Positions 33,028 through 41,043 of a stretch of DNA of 64,000 nucleotides are shown piece after piece. Under the pieces are notes generated by a model that was given only the letters and a program-made list of their open reading frames with translations, ran no database searches and was not told the DNA's origin. Every line of letters begins with the position of its first letter. Position 1 is the stretch's first letter. The position numbers were made by a program, and so were the translations under genes. Source of the DNA: Nannocystis bainbridge (GTDB lineage Bacteria; Myxococcota_A; Polyangia; Nannocystales; Nannocystaceae); the NCBI RefSeq assembly GCF_028368995.1, contig NZ_JAQNDL010000003.1:1302001-1366000 (forward strand), read 5' to 3'.

Positions 33028-34416
33028 ATGACTCTATTTGTGAACGGCCGGGGCGCCGCTGCCCCGTGGTGCATTCCTTTGTTCGCCTTGCTCGTCGCCT
33101 GCGGCGGCGACGACAGCGAGGCGTCCGCGACCGACGTCGGTGATTCCACGAGCGCGACCGCGGGCGAGGAGGCGCCCCTCACCTATTGGCAGGACGTCGC
33201 CCCCATCTACTACGCGCGCTGCGTCACCTGTCATCAGGCCGGCGGGATCGCCCCGTTCCGCCTCGACGATTACGCCGCGGCCGAGCCGTGGGCCGCGGCA
33301 TCGGCGAGCGCCGTCGCGGCGCGCACGATGCCGCCGTGGCTGGTGACCGACGACGGCAGCTGCGGCAGCTTCGAGGGCTCGCGCGCGCTGTCGGCGGAAG
33401 AGATCGATGCGATCGAGGGCTGGGCCGCCGCGGGCGCGCCCGAGGGCGAGCCGCGCACCGACCTCGCGCTGCCGCAGATCGAGGTCCTCGCCGACGCGAT
33501 CACCTACGAGACCCCGTCGTTCGTGCCCGAGGCCGAGGGCGGCGACCTGGCCGCGTTCGACGAGTACCGCTGCTTCCGCGTCGAAACCGGCCTCACCGCC
33601 GATCGCTTCCTCACCGGTTACAGCGTCGAGCCTGGCGTGGCGGCGATGATCCACCACGTGCTCGTCGTCATCGTCGACCCCGAAACCCCGGGCGCCGGCG
33701 GCGTCAAGAACAAGGACCTCATCACCGCGCTCGACGCTGAATCACCCGACCGCGACGGTTGGCCCTGCTTCGGCGCCGCCGGCGAAGGCGTCCAGCCGCG
33801 AGGGATCCCCGTGTCATGGGCCCCCGGTCAGGGCATCAGCGAGCTGCCCGCCGGCACCGGCTATCGCATGACGAAGGACGACTGGATGATCGTCCAGGTC
33901 CACTACAACCTCACCGACGACGCGCTCGCCGGCGTCGAGGACAAGACGGCCGTGCACGTCCGTTACGCCGACAGCGTCGAGCGCGAGGGCCACTTCTTCC
34001 TGCCCGACGACCTCCTCAACAGCCTCGCCACCGGCGATCCCGTGCAGCTCGCGCCCGGCGAGGCCTCGGTCGAGTACAGCTTCGACTTCAAGCTCGCCGA
34101 CTTCCTGCCGCACCACGGCGCGCAGACCGGCGAGCTGCTCGGCATCTTCCCGCACATGCATCAATACGGGCGCAAGCTCAAGGTCGAGCTGGTCGAGGGC
34201 GCCGCCGCCCCCCGCTGCGCCGCCGATGTCCAGCGCTGGGACTTCGACTGGCAGCTCTACTACTTTTATCAGCAGCCGCTGCCGCTGACCATCGATTCGA
34301 AGCTGCGGATCACCTGTAATTACGACACCCGCAGCGCGGTCGACCCGGTCCTCCCGGGCTGGGGCACCAACAACGAGATGTGCCTCGCCGGCGTGTTCAT
34401 CGTCCCCGACCCGTGA
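33028..34416 (+). CDS. lipoprotein fusing a c-type haem domain to a copper type II monooxygenase
   Basis: 462 residues. ATG 33028 has GGGAG six bases upstream; an earlier ATG (32974) adds a tail before the signal and is rejected. The signal ends in lipobox LLVAC. A short cytochrome c-like domain follows, with CVTCH (65-69) and a likely Met ligand in ARTMPPW. The C-terminal part has the ligand pattern of PHM/DBH copper enzymes: His-His (209-210, MIHHVL), His292 (VQVHYN), His-Met-His (376-378, FPHMHQY) and Met451 (NNEMCLAG). All six expected copper ligands are thus visible. The enzyme should hydroxylate a small substrate at the cell surface, with the haem domain supplying electrons; the substrate is unknown. 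LysR gene divergent. Confidence 0.88.
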   Translation: MTLFVNGRGAAAPWCIPLFALLVACGGDDSEASATDVGDSTSATAGEEAPLTYWQDVAPIYYARCVTCHQAGGIAPFRLDDYAAAEPWAAASASAVAARTMPPWLVTDDGSCGSFEGSRALSAEEIDAIEGWAAAGAPEGEPRTDLALPQIEVLADAITYETPSFVPEAEGGDLAAFDEYRCFRVETGLTADRFLTGYSVEPGVAAMIHHVLVVIVDPETPGAGGVKNKDLITALDAESPDRDGWPCFGAAGEGVQPRGIPVSWAPGQGISELPAGTGYRMTKDDWMIVQVHYNLTDDALAGVEDKTAVHVRYADSVEREGHFFLPDDLLNSLATGDPVQLAPGEASVEYSFDFKLADFLPHHGAQTGELLGIFPHMHQYGRKLKVELVEGAAAPRCAADVQRWDFDWQLYYFYQQPLPLTIDSKLRITCNYDTRSAVDPVLPGWGTNNEMCLAGVFIVPDP

Positions 34417-34513
34417 GCCCCGCCGGGGCCGGCGCGCCGCTCGAGGGAATGGTCGTGTTCATCGTCCCGGGCCCGTGAGCCCCGCCGGGGGTCGGCGGGC
34501 CGCTCGAGGAATG
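34393..34513 (+). repeat. tandem duplication of the gene's 3' end (59-62 bp unit)
   Basis: The last codons, stop and following hairpin of the monooxygenase gene (GTGTTCATCGTCCC..TGAGCCCCGCCGGGG..CCGCTCGAGG, 34393-34451) are repeated at 34455-34513 with few changes. Both copies contain GCCCC-GCC-GGGGC, a potential small hairpin. The second copy is non-coding. Confidence 0.85.
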
Positions 34514-34600
34514 ACGAGAGCGCAGTCGTGCTCGCGGCGGCGGCCCCTCGCTGCACGCGCGCACGAGCCAGGGGTGCCGCGTGATACGCTCGGTCTCTCC

Positions 34601-35431
34601 ATGAGCGACGCCACCCCGCCGACGATCATCGACGCCTGGATGCAGCACCCGACCCCGCGGTTCATGGCGCAGCCGTGGCTCGACTCGCTCAAGCGCTGGA
34701 CCGGCGACGATTTCGCCGGCCCGTGGCCGCTCGAGGCGACGCTGACGAGCATGGACCAGGGGGGCGTCGGCTTCGGCCTCATCAGCGCGTGGGTCGGGCC
34801 CATGGGCCCGCTCGTCAGCAACGACGAGGTCGCCGCATGGGTCGCGCAGGCGCCCTCGCGGCTGGCGGGCATCGGCTCCGTCGACATCACCCGGCCGATG
34901 GACGCCGTGCGCGAGCTGCGTCGCTGCGTCAAGCAGCTCGGGTTCCGCGGCGTGCGCGTGCTGCCGTGGCTGTGGGAGCTGCCGCCGACGCACCCGCGGT
35001 TCTATCCGCTGTACGCCGAGTGCTGCGAGCTCGGCGTCCCGTTCTGCACCCAGGTCGGCCACACCGGCCCGCTGAAGCCGTCCGAGGTCGGCAGACCGAT
35101 CCCCTACATCGACCAGATCGCCCTCGATTTCCCCGAGCTCGTGATCGTCGGCGGCCACATCGGCTACCCGTGGACCGAGGAGATGGTGGCCGTCTGCACC
35201 AAGCACCGGAATGTCTATATCGACACCTCCGCCTATACCATCAAGCGCTACCCGCCGACGCTCGTGCAGTACCTCGCCGCGCACGGCCGCAAGAAGGTGC
35301 TGTTCGGCACCAACTGGCCGATGATCGCCCCGGCCCACGCGCTCGCGGGCGTCGATGCGCTCGGCCTCGACGCCGAGGCGCGCGCGCTGTTCCTCGCCGG
35401 CAACGCCCGGCGTGTGTTCAAGCTGGCCTGA
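34601..35431 (+). CDS. amidohydrolase-family (TIM-barrel) metal-dependent hydrolase
   Basis: 276 residues from ATG 34601; an upstream in-frame ATG only adds Arg-rich sequence that overlaps the duplicated repeat. The fold is amidohydrolase_2: IIDAWMQHP at the N-terminus, RGVRVLPWLW (strand), QVGHTGP and GGHIGYPW (two metal or substrate His), NVYIDTSAY, and LFGTNWP near the C-terminus. Two canonical positions are altered: the N-terminal HxH is reduced to WMQH, and the usual Asp of FGSDWP is Asn. It may use one metal or none; an ACMSD-like decarboxylase or lactonase role is possible but not shown. Confidence 0.82.
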   Translation: MSDATPPTIIDAWMQHPTPRFMAQPWLDSLKRWTGDDFAGPWPLEATLTSMDQGGVGFGLISAWVGPMGPLVSNDEVAAWVAQAPSRLAGIGSVDITRPMDAVRELRRCVKQLGFRGVRVLPWLWELPPTHPRFYPLYAECCELGVPFCTQVGHTGPLKPSEVGRPIPYIDQIALDFPELVIVGGHIGYPWTEEMVAVCTKHRNVYIDTSAYTIKRYPPTLVQYLAAHGRKKVLFGTNWPMIAPAHALAGVDALGLDAEARALFLAGNARRVFKLA

Positions 35432-35556
35432 CAGCGGCGGCTCTTCGCGTTTTCCCGCGGCCGTCGAGCCGCGTCGATGGCCACGAGCATGCTCCGAGAC
35501 GCACAGGCACGGTTACGACGAATCTCCCGGCGAGCTCGCAAGCGAGGAGCGCCGCA

Positions 35557-36069
35557 TCACTCGCGCGCGACCTCGGGAGCCGCTCGCCCGCGGCTCTCCG
35601 CCTGCCGCAGCTCGCGCTCGAGGAAATAATTCAGCAGCGTCCGCAGCACCACGATCGCCGCCAGCTGACCGATCACCGCCAGCGACGGCGCCACGGCCGT
35701 CTTGAGGATGTCGGCCGCCAGCTCGAACTCCAGCGCCAGCGCCAGCGATTTGCCGAGCTGCAGCCGGATCTCGTCCTGATACGTGTCCCGCGGCGAGGCG
35801 CGGCGCGGCAGGTGCGGCACGAAGCGAGCGAGGGCCCGCAGCACCGCCACGGCGATCACCAGCGCCCCGCACAGCTCGGCGAAGAACGTCATGTACTGGA
35901 CGACGGTCGCCAGCACCATCTCGGTGGCACAGGCCCCGGGGATCGCGTTCTCGCATATCTCGCGAGCAGGCTCGACCGCGGCCGCCGGGGCCACCGCGCC
36001 GTCCTCGATGCGCACGGTGAGAGGGCAGGCGCACAGCACGAGCAGCGGGGCGAGACGAAGGAGACGCAT
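35557..36069 (-). CDS. DUF1622 membrane protein
   Basis: 170 residues from ATG 36069 (the frame is open further but is Arg-rich). An N-terminal hydrophobic segment MRLLRLAPLLVLCACPL could be a lipoprotein signal. It is followed by a TM helix (ELCGALVIAVAVLRALARF), the family signature DEIRLQLGKSLALALEFELAADILKTAVAPS, and a second TM helix (AVIGQLAAIVVLRTLLNYFLERELRQAE). This is the DUF1622 layout. Function unknown; small inner-membrane protein. Confidence 0.85.
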   Translation of the reverse strand: MRLLRLAPLLVLCACPLTVRIEDGAVAPAAAVEPAREICENAIPGACATEMVLATVVQYMTFFAELCGALVIAVAVLRALARFVPHLPRRASPRDTYQDEIRLQLGKSLALALEFELAADILKTAVAPSLAVIGQLAAIVVLRTLLNYFLERELRQAESRGRAAPEVARE

Positions 36070-36426
36070 CACGCGAAATCTTGGTCGACGTCGCCGACCC
36101 GGGCCGCACCCCCGGCGTCGCCCGCCCACGCGCTCGCCCGTCGCGCGACGGACAGGCCCGCCGGGCCCATCGGCGCAGCATGCGAGCCGCGCAATCACGA
36201 GCGGGCTCGGCCGCAACACTCGACCGGAGCGCCTTCGCTTTGTCCTCACGCATCACGGCGCGTATCGACATTGTGCGCTAATGTCGGGAGCAACCGACAC
36301 GCGCACGCTCGTGCCCACGCCTGCGGTGATCGACGGCTCGCATCATTCGTCGCACGCGCAAGCCGGCCATATGCGGCACACCTTGTCGCGGGCGATGCAC
36401 ATCTTTGCCGCAGAGGGCAGCTCACA
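36070..36426. other. intergenic region with a decayed gene fragment
   Basis: 36070-36330 shows nothing recognisable. 36337-36420 is a diverged tandem copy of the 3' end of the next leftward gene (see repeat entry). Confidence 0.6.
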
Positions 36427-36512
36427 TCATTCGTCGCACGCGCAGCCGGGCGGCGTGCGGCATGTCTTGTCGCGAGCGATGCACGTATTGCCGCAGGCCT
36501 TGCCCTTGTGAC
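36337..36512 (-). repeat. 84-bp tandem duplication of the Cys-motif coding end
   Basis: The last ~28 codons of the small Cys lipoprotein (copy A, 36421-36512) are duplicated immediately downstream (copy B, 36337-36420). CATCATTCGTCGCACGCGCA is identical at 36425 and 36341. Copy B still reads CIARDKVCRIWPACACDE then stop in one frame, with substitutions and a one-base length change near its start, so it is a decaying partial duplicate. Confidence 0.85.
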
Positions 36513-36870
36513 ACATCCGGCAGCACGCCCCTGCCGGCGACGCCTCGGGCTCCGGCTCCGGCTCCGGCTCCGGCGCCTCGACGCGCATGTGCGTCTCCGT
36601 GGTGGTGGACCGCTCCTCGACCGTCCACGACGACTCGCGGTGCTCGACCCTCGGCCCCGGCGCCGCGCGGGGCGGCGGCGGCGGCGGAGGCGGTCCCCAG
36701 GGTGGGTCGGGCTCCGGCTCGACCACCGGCGGCGGGGCCGGAGCCGGGGTCCCCCGCGCGTGTCCGCAGGCCAGCATTCCGGTCACCCCGATTGCAGTGA
36801 GGACGCGCAACGGCAGGCCGAGCCGCCGGCGCGCTGCAGCGAGCGCGGGATCGATACATTGCTGGGCCAT
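36427..36870 (-). CDS. small lipoprotein with C-terminal GKACGxxCI Cys motif
   Basis: 147 residues from ATG 36870, which has AGGA five bases upstream. A basic N-terminus is followed by LRVLTAIGVTGMLAC, a lipobox GMLAC about 30 residues in. The middle is Pro-rich (PPPPPPPP) and Glu-Pro-rich (EPEPEPEPE). The C-terminus CCRMCHKGKACGNTCIARDKTC..GCACDE is a compact six- to eight-Cys module seen at the ends of many short bacterial exported proteins. A metal- or disulfide-stabilised domain is likely. The start codon shares the CATG palindrome with the divergent gene, so neither has a separate leader. Confidence 0.8.
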   Translation of the reverse strand: MAQQCIDPALAAARRRLGLPLRVLTAIGVTGMLACGHARGTPAPAPPPVVEPEPDPPWGPPPPPPPPRAAPGPRVEHRESSWTVEERSTTTETHMRVEAPEPEPEPEPEASPAGACCRMCHKGKACGNTCIARDKTCRTPPGCACDE

Positions 36871-38386
36871 GCGGATCCTATGCATCGCCGCCTTATCCCT
36901 CGCCGCCTGCGCCGGCGTCAACACCGGTCAATCGACCCGGGTCCTCGCCCCGCCCGAGGCCCAGCTCGGCCACGGCTATGATTCGCTGTCCGGCGATATG
37001 CGCGGCGCCTGCGTGGCCCCGCGGCCGGTGAACCGCACGCGCAGCGGCGGCATGTGGCGCCGCCACGTCTTCTTCGCTCGCAGCCGCGAGGAGGTCGCGC
37101 GCCAGGTCGGCTTCTCCGGCGGCGTGAGCCTCGGCCTGTCCGACTTCGGCCTCGACCTCGGGCTCGAGAACCTCGATCGCCGGACCCACCGTCGGGCCAC
37201 CACCTTCACGGTCATCCAGATCTCCTTCGACTCCCCGGGCCATTCGCTGGTCGATTATCGCCTGCAAGACGGGGCCGCCGCGACCCTCCGCCGCGAAGGG
37301 GCGCACAAGTTCTACGAGGGCTGCGGCGACGGCTTCGTCGCCGCGGTCCGCAGCGGCGGGCTGTTCCTCGGCATCGTCGCGCTCGAGGAGGTCGCCGACG
37401 CCGAACTGCAGCGGGTCTCCGGCGGCGCCGGGGTGTCGTTCTTCGGCTTCGGCGTCAGGGCCGGGGCCGGCAGCGAAACCCGGCAATTCTTCGCGCGGCA
37501 CCGCGCCCGCTATTACGTGCTGCAGAACGGCGGCGGCCCGGGCGGCTGGAACTCGGTGAGCGAGCTGCAGGACATCGACGTCCTGGTCCAGCGCGCCCAG
37601 GCGTTCGAGCGCGAGGTCCAGGCCGGCGCGACCGTGCCGACGCAGCTCATCGTCAAGCCGTACCAGGTGATCTCCAACCTGCCGCGCGGCGCCACCCTGT
37701 GGAACCTGCTCCCGCAGCAGCGCTTCCTCGACGCGCTGGCCCTGCGCCACGGCGAGCTCAAGCGGGCCGACGACGAGGTCCAGTCGCGCATCGCCGCTGG
37801 CTATTGCAAGCGCCGCGGCGACGCCAGGGAGCTCGAGCGGCTCCACGCGCGCTATGCCCCCGCGATCGAGGCCAGCCGCAAGCGCGCGCAGGACTGCCAG
37901 ATCGATCCGCGGCGGAGCTGCAGCGATCGCGGGCTGACCTTCGTCGACCCGCCGGCTCACGCCAGGGCGCTCGCGCGCTGCGAGCCGCCGCCCCCGCCTG
38001 TCGATCTCACCCCGCCTCCGCCGCCCCCGCAGCCCGGCGTCGACGCCCCGTGCCACCTGTGGCAGTTCTCGTCGCTCTCCGTGCGCGTCGCCTCGCGCGA
38101 GTACGACGCCGATGGTTCGGCCCCCGAGCTCATCGTCTCGCTGCACAGCGACGGGCGCCAGATCGGCCTGCCGACCGTCAGCAGCTATTCGCATCAGGGC
38201 GAGCTGACCGACCTGTATTTAAAGCCAGGTGCGGCGGTGACCGTCTCGATCTGGGACCGCGACCTCATGGTCGACGATCACCTCGCCTCGCTCGCCGGCA
38301 ACGTCCCGCCGATGCTCCCGTCCGGGCAGTGGACGCTCGGAAAGGGCGAGACGCGGGCCGTGCTGGCCGCCCAGTGCCGGGATTGA
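36869..38386 (+). CDS. lipoprotein with a C2-like C-terminal domain
   Basis: 505 residues from ATG 36869; the frame continues upstream but runs antisense through the Cys lipoprotein. The signal MRILCIAALSLAAC has lipobox LAAC. The first ~250 residues contain Gly-rich beta segments (GGVSLGLSDFGLDLGLENL, GAGVSFFGFGVRAGAG) and FYEGCGDGFVAAV, a pattern of pore-forming or surface proteins but not recognised as a family. A helical region and a Pro linker (PPPPPVDLTPPPPPPQP) follow. The last 100 residues (HLWQFSSLSVRVASREYD.., VSIWDRDLMVDDHLASLAG) resemble a C2 domain, with Asp residues in the calcium-loop positions. Ends at a clear terminator. Confidence 0.78.
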   Translation: MRILCIAALSLAACAGVNTGQSTRVLAPPEAQLGHGYDSLSGDMRGACVAPRPVNRTRSGGMWRRHVFFARSREEVARQVGFSGGVSLGLSDFGLDLGLENLDRRTHRRATTFTVIQISFDSPGHSLVDYRLQDGAAATLRREGAHKFYEGCGDGFVAAVRSGGLFLGIVALEEVADAELQRVSGGAGVSFFGFGVRAGAGSETRQFFARHRARYYVLQNGGGPGGWNSVSELQDIDVLVQRAQAFEREVQAGATVPTQLIVKPYQVISNLPRGATLWNLLPQQRFLDALALRHGELKRADDEVQSRIAAGYCKRRGDARELERLHARYAPAIEASRKRAQDCQIDPRRSCSDRGLTFVDPPAHARALARCEPPPPPVDLTPPPPPPQPGVDAPCHLWQFSSLSVRVASREYDADGSAPELIVSLHSDGRQIGLPTVSSYSHQGELTDLYLKPGAAVTVSIWDRDLMVDDHLASLAGNVPPMLPSGQWTLGKGETRAVLAAQCRD

Positions 38387-38471
38387 GCCGCCGAGCGATC
38401 GCTGCCCGATTCGCGGATCGCTGACCTGCAGCGCGAATCCGCGAACGCCACCGCATGGCGAGAATCCGACG

Positions 38472-38498
38472 ACATGTCCCGTAGGACATGTTTTTTTT
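38472..38498 (+). terminator. intrinsic terminator built from the TGTCC hairpin
   Basis: ACATGTCC (38472-38479), loop CGTA, GGACATGT (38484-38491), then a run of eight T (38491-38498). It lies 85 bp after the lipoprotein stop. This is the one copy of the window-wide palindrome with a full U-tract. Confidence 0.85.
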
Positions 38499-38682
38499 AA
38501 AAAAATAAGAATGCCATCGTTGACGAAGCACGCGGGCGTCCCTCGCATGCGCGGGCCCGGGGCCCCATCACCGCCTTCTGCGCGGCGTTCTCATACGTGC
38601 GAACCTCACCCGCACGTTTGCGACGGCGGCCTCGCGGGTGCGCGCGCGCGTCGAGGTAAAACGGAGCCCGACAGGTGGGTTC

Positions 38683-40035
38683 ATGAACACGCGCATTCGC
38701 TCTGCTTCGCTCCCCTCCCGCTCTTCCGTCCTCACGCTCTCATGGGCCCTGACGATCGGCCTGCCGCTCGCGGGGGCGAGCTGCGGTGGCGGCGGCGGCC
38801 CTGCTGCGAGCAGCGACACTGACGGCGTCGGAACCGAGACCACCGCTGCGAGCGACGTCACCGCCAGCGAGCCGACGACATCCCCTTCGAGCGCCGGCCC
38901 CACGACCTCCTCCACCACCGGCGACAGTGGCGGTCCCACGACCTCCTCCTCGACCCGCGGAGACGCCCCGGACCTCACGACCTCCTCCTCGACCGGCGAT
39001 GACCTGCCCGCGAGCTACCGCCACGGCGACCTCGTGACCATCGAGGGCGATTTCGGCAGCAACGACGTCACCCGGACCTTCCTCGGCGGCGCTGACGGCA
39101 AGATCGAGTCGCTCTCGCCCGGGCAGACCATGGAGAGCGGCGACGGTTGGTCGTTCAACGATCTCGGCGGCCCCACCAGCGTCGAGATCGACCCCGAGCG
39201 CGGCAGGGTCCTTTTTACGCCCGAGGACAGCGATCACTACAACGCCACCCGGCGCTTCGATCCGGGCTTCCCCATCGCCGAGCAGCGGCACTTTTATAAG
39301 GCCCACTACGTGCGCAACGTGATGCTCCTGGACGGCGCCCCGTACGTCAAGACCTACCAGTGGAAGCACGAGCGCGTGAACTGGGAGAACACCGTCGTCG
39401 ACGGCGACTGCGAGATCAAGATCCACAACCAGATCGGCGGCGCCGGCGTGCTCACCTTCGTCAACCGCTCGGCCAGCGACAAGTCCACCTATTACGGCGG
39501 ACAGGCCGGCGACAGCAACGGCGGCTGGGCGCTGCTGGAGATCCTCGTCTTCACCGGCACCGAGGGGCAGGAGGACGGCAAGCTGATCACCCGCGTGCAC
39601 AAGGACGGCAAGACGATCATCAGCGAGAACATGCAGACCGAGCGGATCTACGCTGACCCGTCCATGCGCCTGCGTCACTTCATCGAGCAGAACTACTTCG
39701 GCAATTTCGGCCAGGCCGAGGACGGTGTCGACAATCCGCTGCCCAAGCCGGACGTGCGCGAGCTGTGGTCGGACGACAGCCGCGTCCTCGTCGGCAACAC
39801 CGCCGAGACTGGCTGGAGGCGCGTCGAGCTGCGCGACAGCGTCGACCTCCAGAGCGCCACGCTGCGCGAGGTCCAGGAGTGGATCGGCTGGGACGGCGCC
39901 ATCGACCTGCGCCTCAACGCCGACGGCCTCCCCCCGGGCGAGCACGACCTGTTCCTGGTCGTCATCGACGGCGTCGACCCCGAGGGCTGGGACATCGTGA
40001 CTCACGCCATGCCCATCCGCGTCGGCGTCGATTGA
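38683..40035 (+). CDS. lipoprotein with a beta-sandwich-like domain, function unknown
   Basis: 450 residues from ATG 38683; AGGTGGG precedes it. The signal contains LSWALTIGLPLAGASC (lipobox GASC). Residues about 35-105 are a low-complexity linker in which TTSSSTGD-like units recur at least three times, likely by slippage. The mature domain (about 110-390) is rich in beta strands and aromatic residues (RHGDLVTIEGDFG, HYNATRRFDPGFPIAEQRHFYKAHYVRN, WKHERVNWENT, SNGGWALLEILVF), reminiscent of carbohydrate-binding jelly-roll folds. The last 60 residues look like a further Ig-like strand set. No catalytic motif recognised. Confidence 0.75.
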   Translation: MNTRIRSASLPSRSSVLTLSWALTIGLPLAGASCGGGGGPAASSDTDGVGTETTAASDVTASEPTTSPSSAGPTTSSTTGDSGGPTTSSSTRGDAPDLTTSSSTGDDLPASYRHGDLVTIEGDFGSNDVTRTFLGGADGKIESLSPGQTMESGDGWSFNDLGGPTSVEIDPERGRVLFTPEDSDHYNATRRFDPGFPIAEQRHFYKAHYVRNVMLLDGAPYVKTYQWKHERVNWENTVVDGDCEIKIHNQIGGAGVLTFVNRSASDKSTYYGGQAGDSNGGWALLEILVFTGTEGQEDGKLITRVHKDGKTIISENMQTERIYADPSMRLRHFIEQNYFGNFGQAEDGVDNPLPKPDVRELWSDDSRVLVGNTAETGWRRVELRDSVDLQSATLREVQEWIGWDGAIDLRLNADGLPPGEHDLFLVVIDGVDPEGWDIVTHAMPIRVGVD

Positions 40036-40110
40036 GGCGCGGCGAAAACCGGGCACGCGCCGAAGCGCCGGCACGTGGTCCCCTTTCGTTTGTCGCGGAG
40101 GCGACGCGTA

Positions 40111-40653
40111 TCAATCGACGCGTGCAGCGGCCACCGCGACGAGGGCCGAATACGGGGCGAGCGCCGACCCCAGGGCGGCGTCGAGGGCGTCGTTGCGAAA
40201 CTCCGCGTCGGCGGCGGACCGGATGTCCGTCGTGAAGAAGGCTTGCCCCGTGCGCAAGCCCGTGTGACTCGCGGCGACGAAGGCATCGCCGGGCCGCGCG
40301 TCGTGGGCCCCTGCGGCGAGCTCCTCGAGCACCCCGCCGCGCTCGCGGTAGCAACGCGCGCCGCCGGTGCTTGCAACGTGGGCCACGTCGCCGAGCAGGA
40401 GCACGACGCTCGCGCCCGAACAATAGGGCGGCGGTGGGGTCGCGGCTGCGAGCGTCGCGGCTGCGCCGTCGCTCACGCGAGCCAGGCGTGCAAGGGCGCC
40501 CTTGATGCCCTCGAGCGACGGGGTGGCGAGATTGCCCTGCACCGCGACCAACGCGACCACGCGCCCCTCCTCGACCGACCGCGCCTCCACGCTGGACGCC
40601 GCGTCGGTGTCTGCGCGCCGTCCGTGAACGAGGGCCCCGAACTGTGTTGCCAT
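40111..40653 (-). CDS. PP2C-like protein lacking metal-binding residues
   Basis: 180 residues from ATG 40653 (the upstream extension is Arg-rich). The strand order and the segment VASTGGARCYRERGGVLEELAAGAHDARPGDAFVAAS follow the C-terminal half of bacterial PP2C/PPM phosphatases (..VGDSRxYLLRDGxLxQLT..). The key acidic sites are lost: GDS is GGA, the SDG near the end is SHTG, and no DGMGG motif is present. It is shorter than usual. Catalysis by the normal two-metal mechanism is unlikely; it may be a pseudophosphatase that binds a regulator. Orientation and spacing give no clear operon. Confidence 0.65.
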   Translation of the reverse strand: MATQFGALVHGRRADTDAASSVEARSVEEGRVVALVAVQGNLATPSLEGIKGALARLARVSDGAAATLAAATPPPPYCSGASVVLLLGDVAHVASTGGARCYRERGGVLEELAAGAHDARPGDAFVAASHTGLRTGQAFFTTDIRSAADAEFRNDALDAALGSALAPYSALVAVAAARVD

Positions 40654-41043
40654 GGGTGCCAGGGTAGCGGATCGCCGCTGAGAGGAAAGCGAAACGAGTG
40701 GGCCGCGCGCGATGAAGTTCGCAAGCGCGCCCGCGGGGTCTCGCCCGCCGTGTCGGCCGCGAGCTCGCGGCCTCGCGCAGGACCAGAAGGGGCGTCGCCT
40801 CGAGCCGCCGTGGCCGATCGACATGAACCAAAGGACAGACGCCCGCCGGGGTCGCTCGCGAGCTCCGCCTCGCGCAGGGCGAGCACGAGCAGCGCCGCGG
40901 GCGGCGATGCTGACCCGAAGGACCGGAGCCGCATCTCCTGCCGCGAGCTGCAGCGAAATGGCGCCACATGTCCCTTCAGACAGCTCTCAAGCATGCCCCG
41001 AGCGTCGCGCCGCTCCCCTGCGCACCGGCCTCGCCGGTCCCGC
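40654..41043. other. 390-bp intergenic region
   Basis: No supported gene. One degenerate hairpin (CATGTCCCTTCAGACAGC, 40969-40986) lies about 58 bp past the GST stop, on the downstream side of that leftward gene. Frames on both strands are Arg/Ala-rich. Confidence 0.5.
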
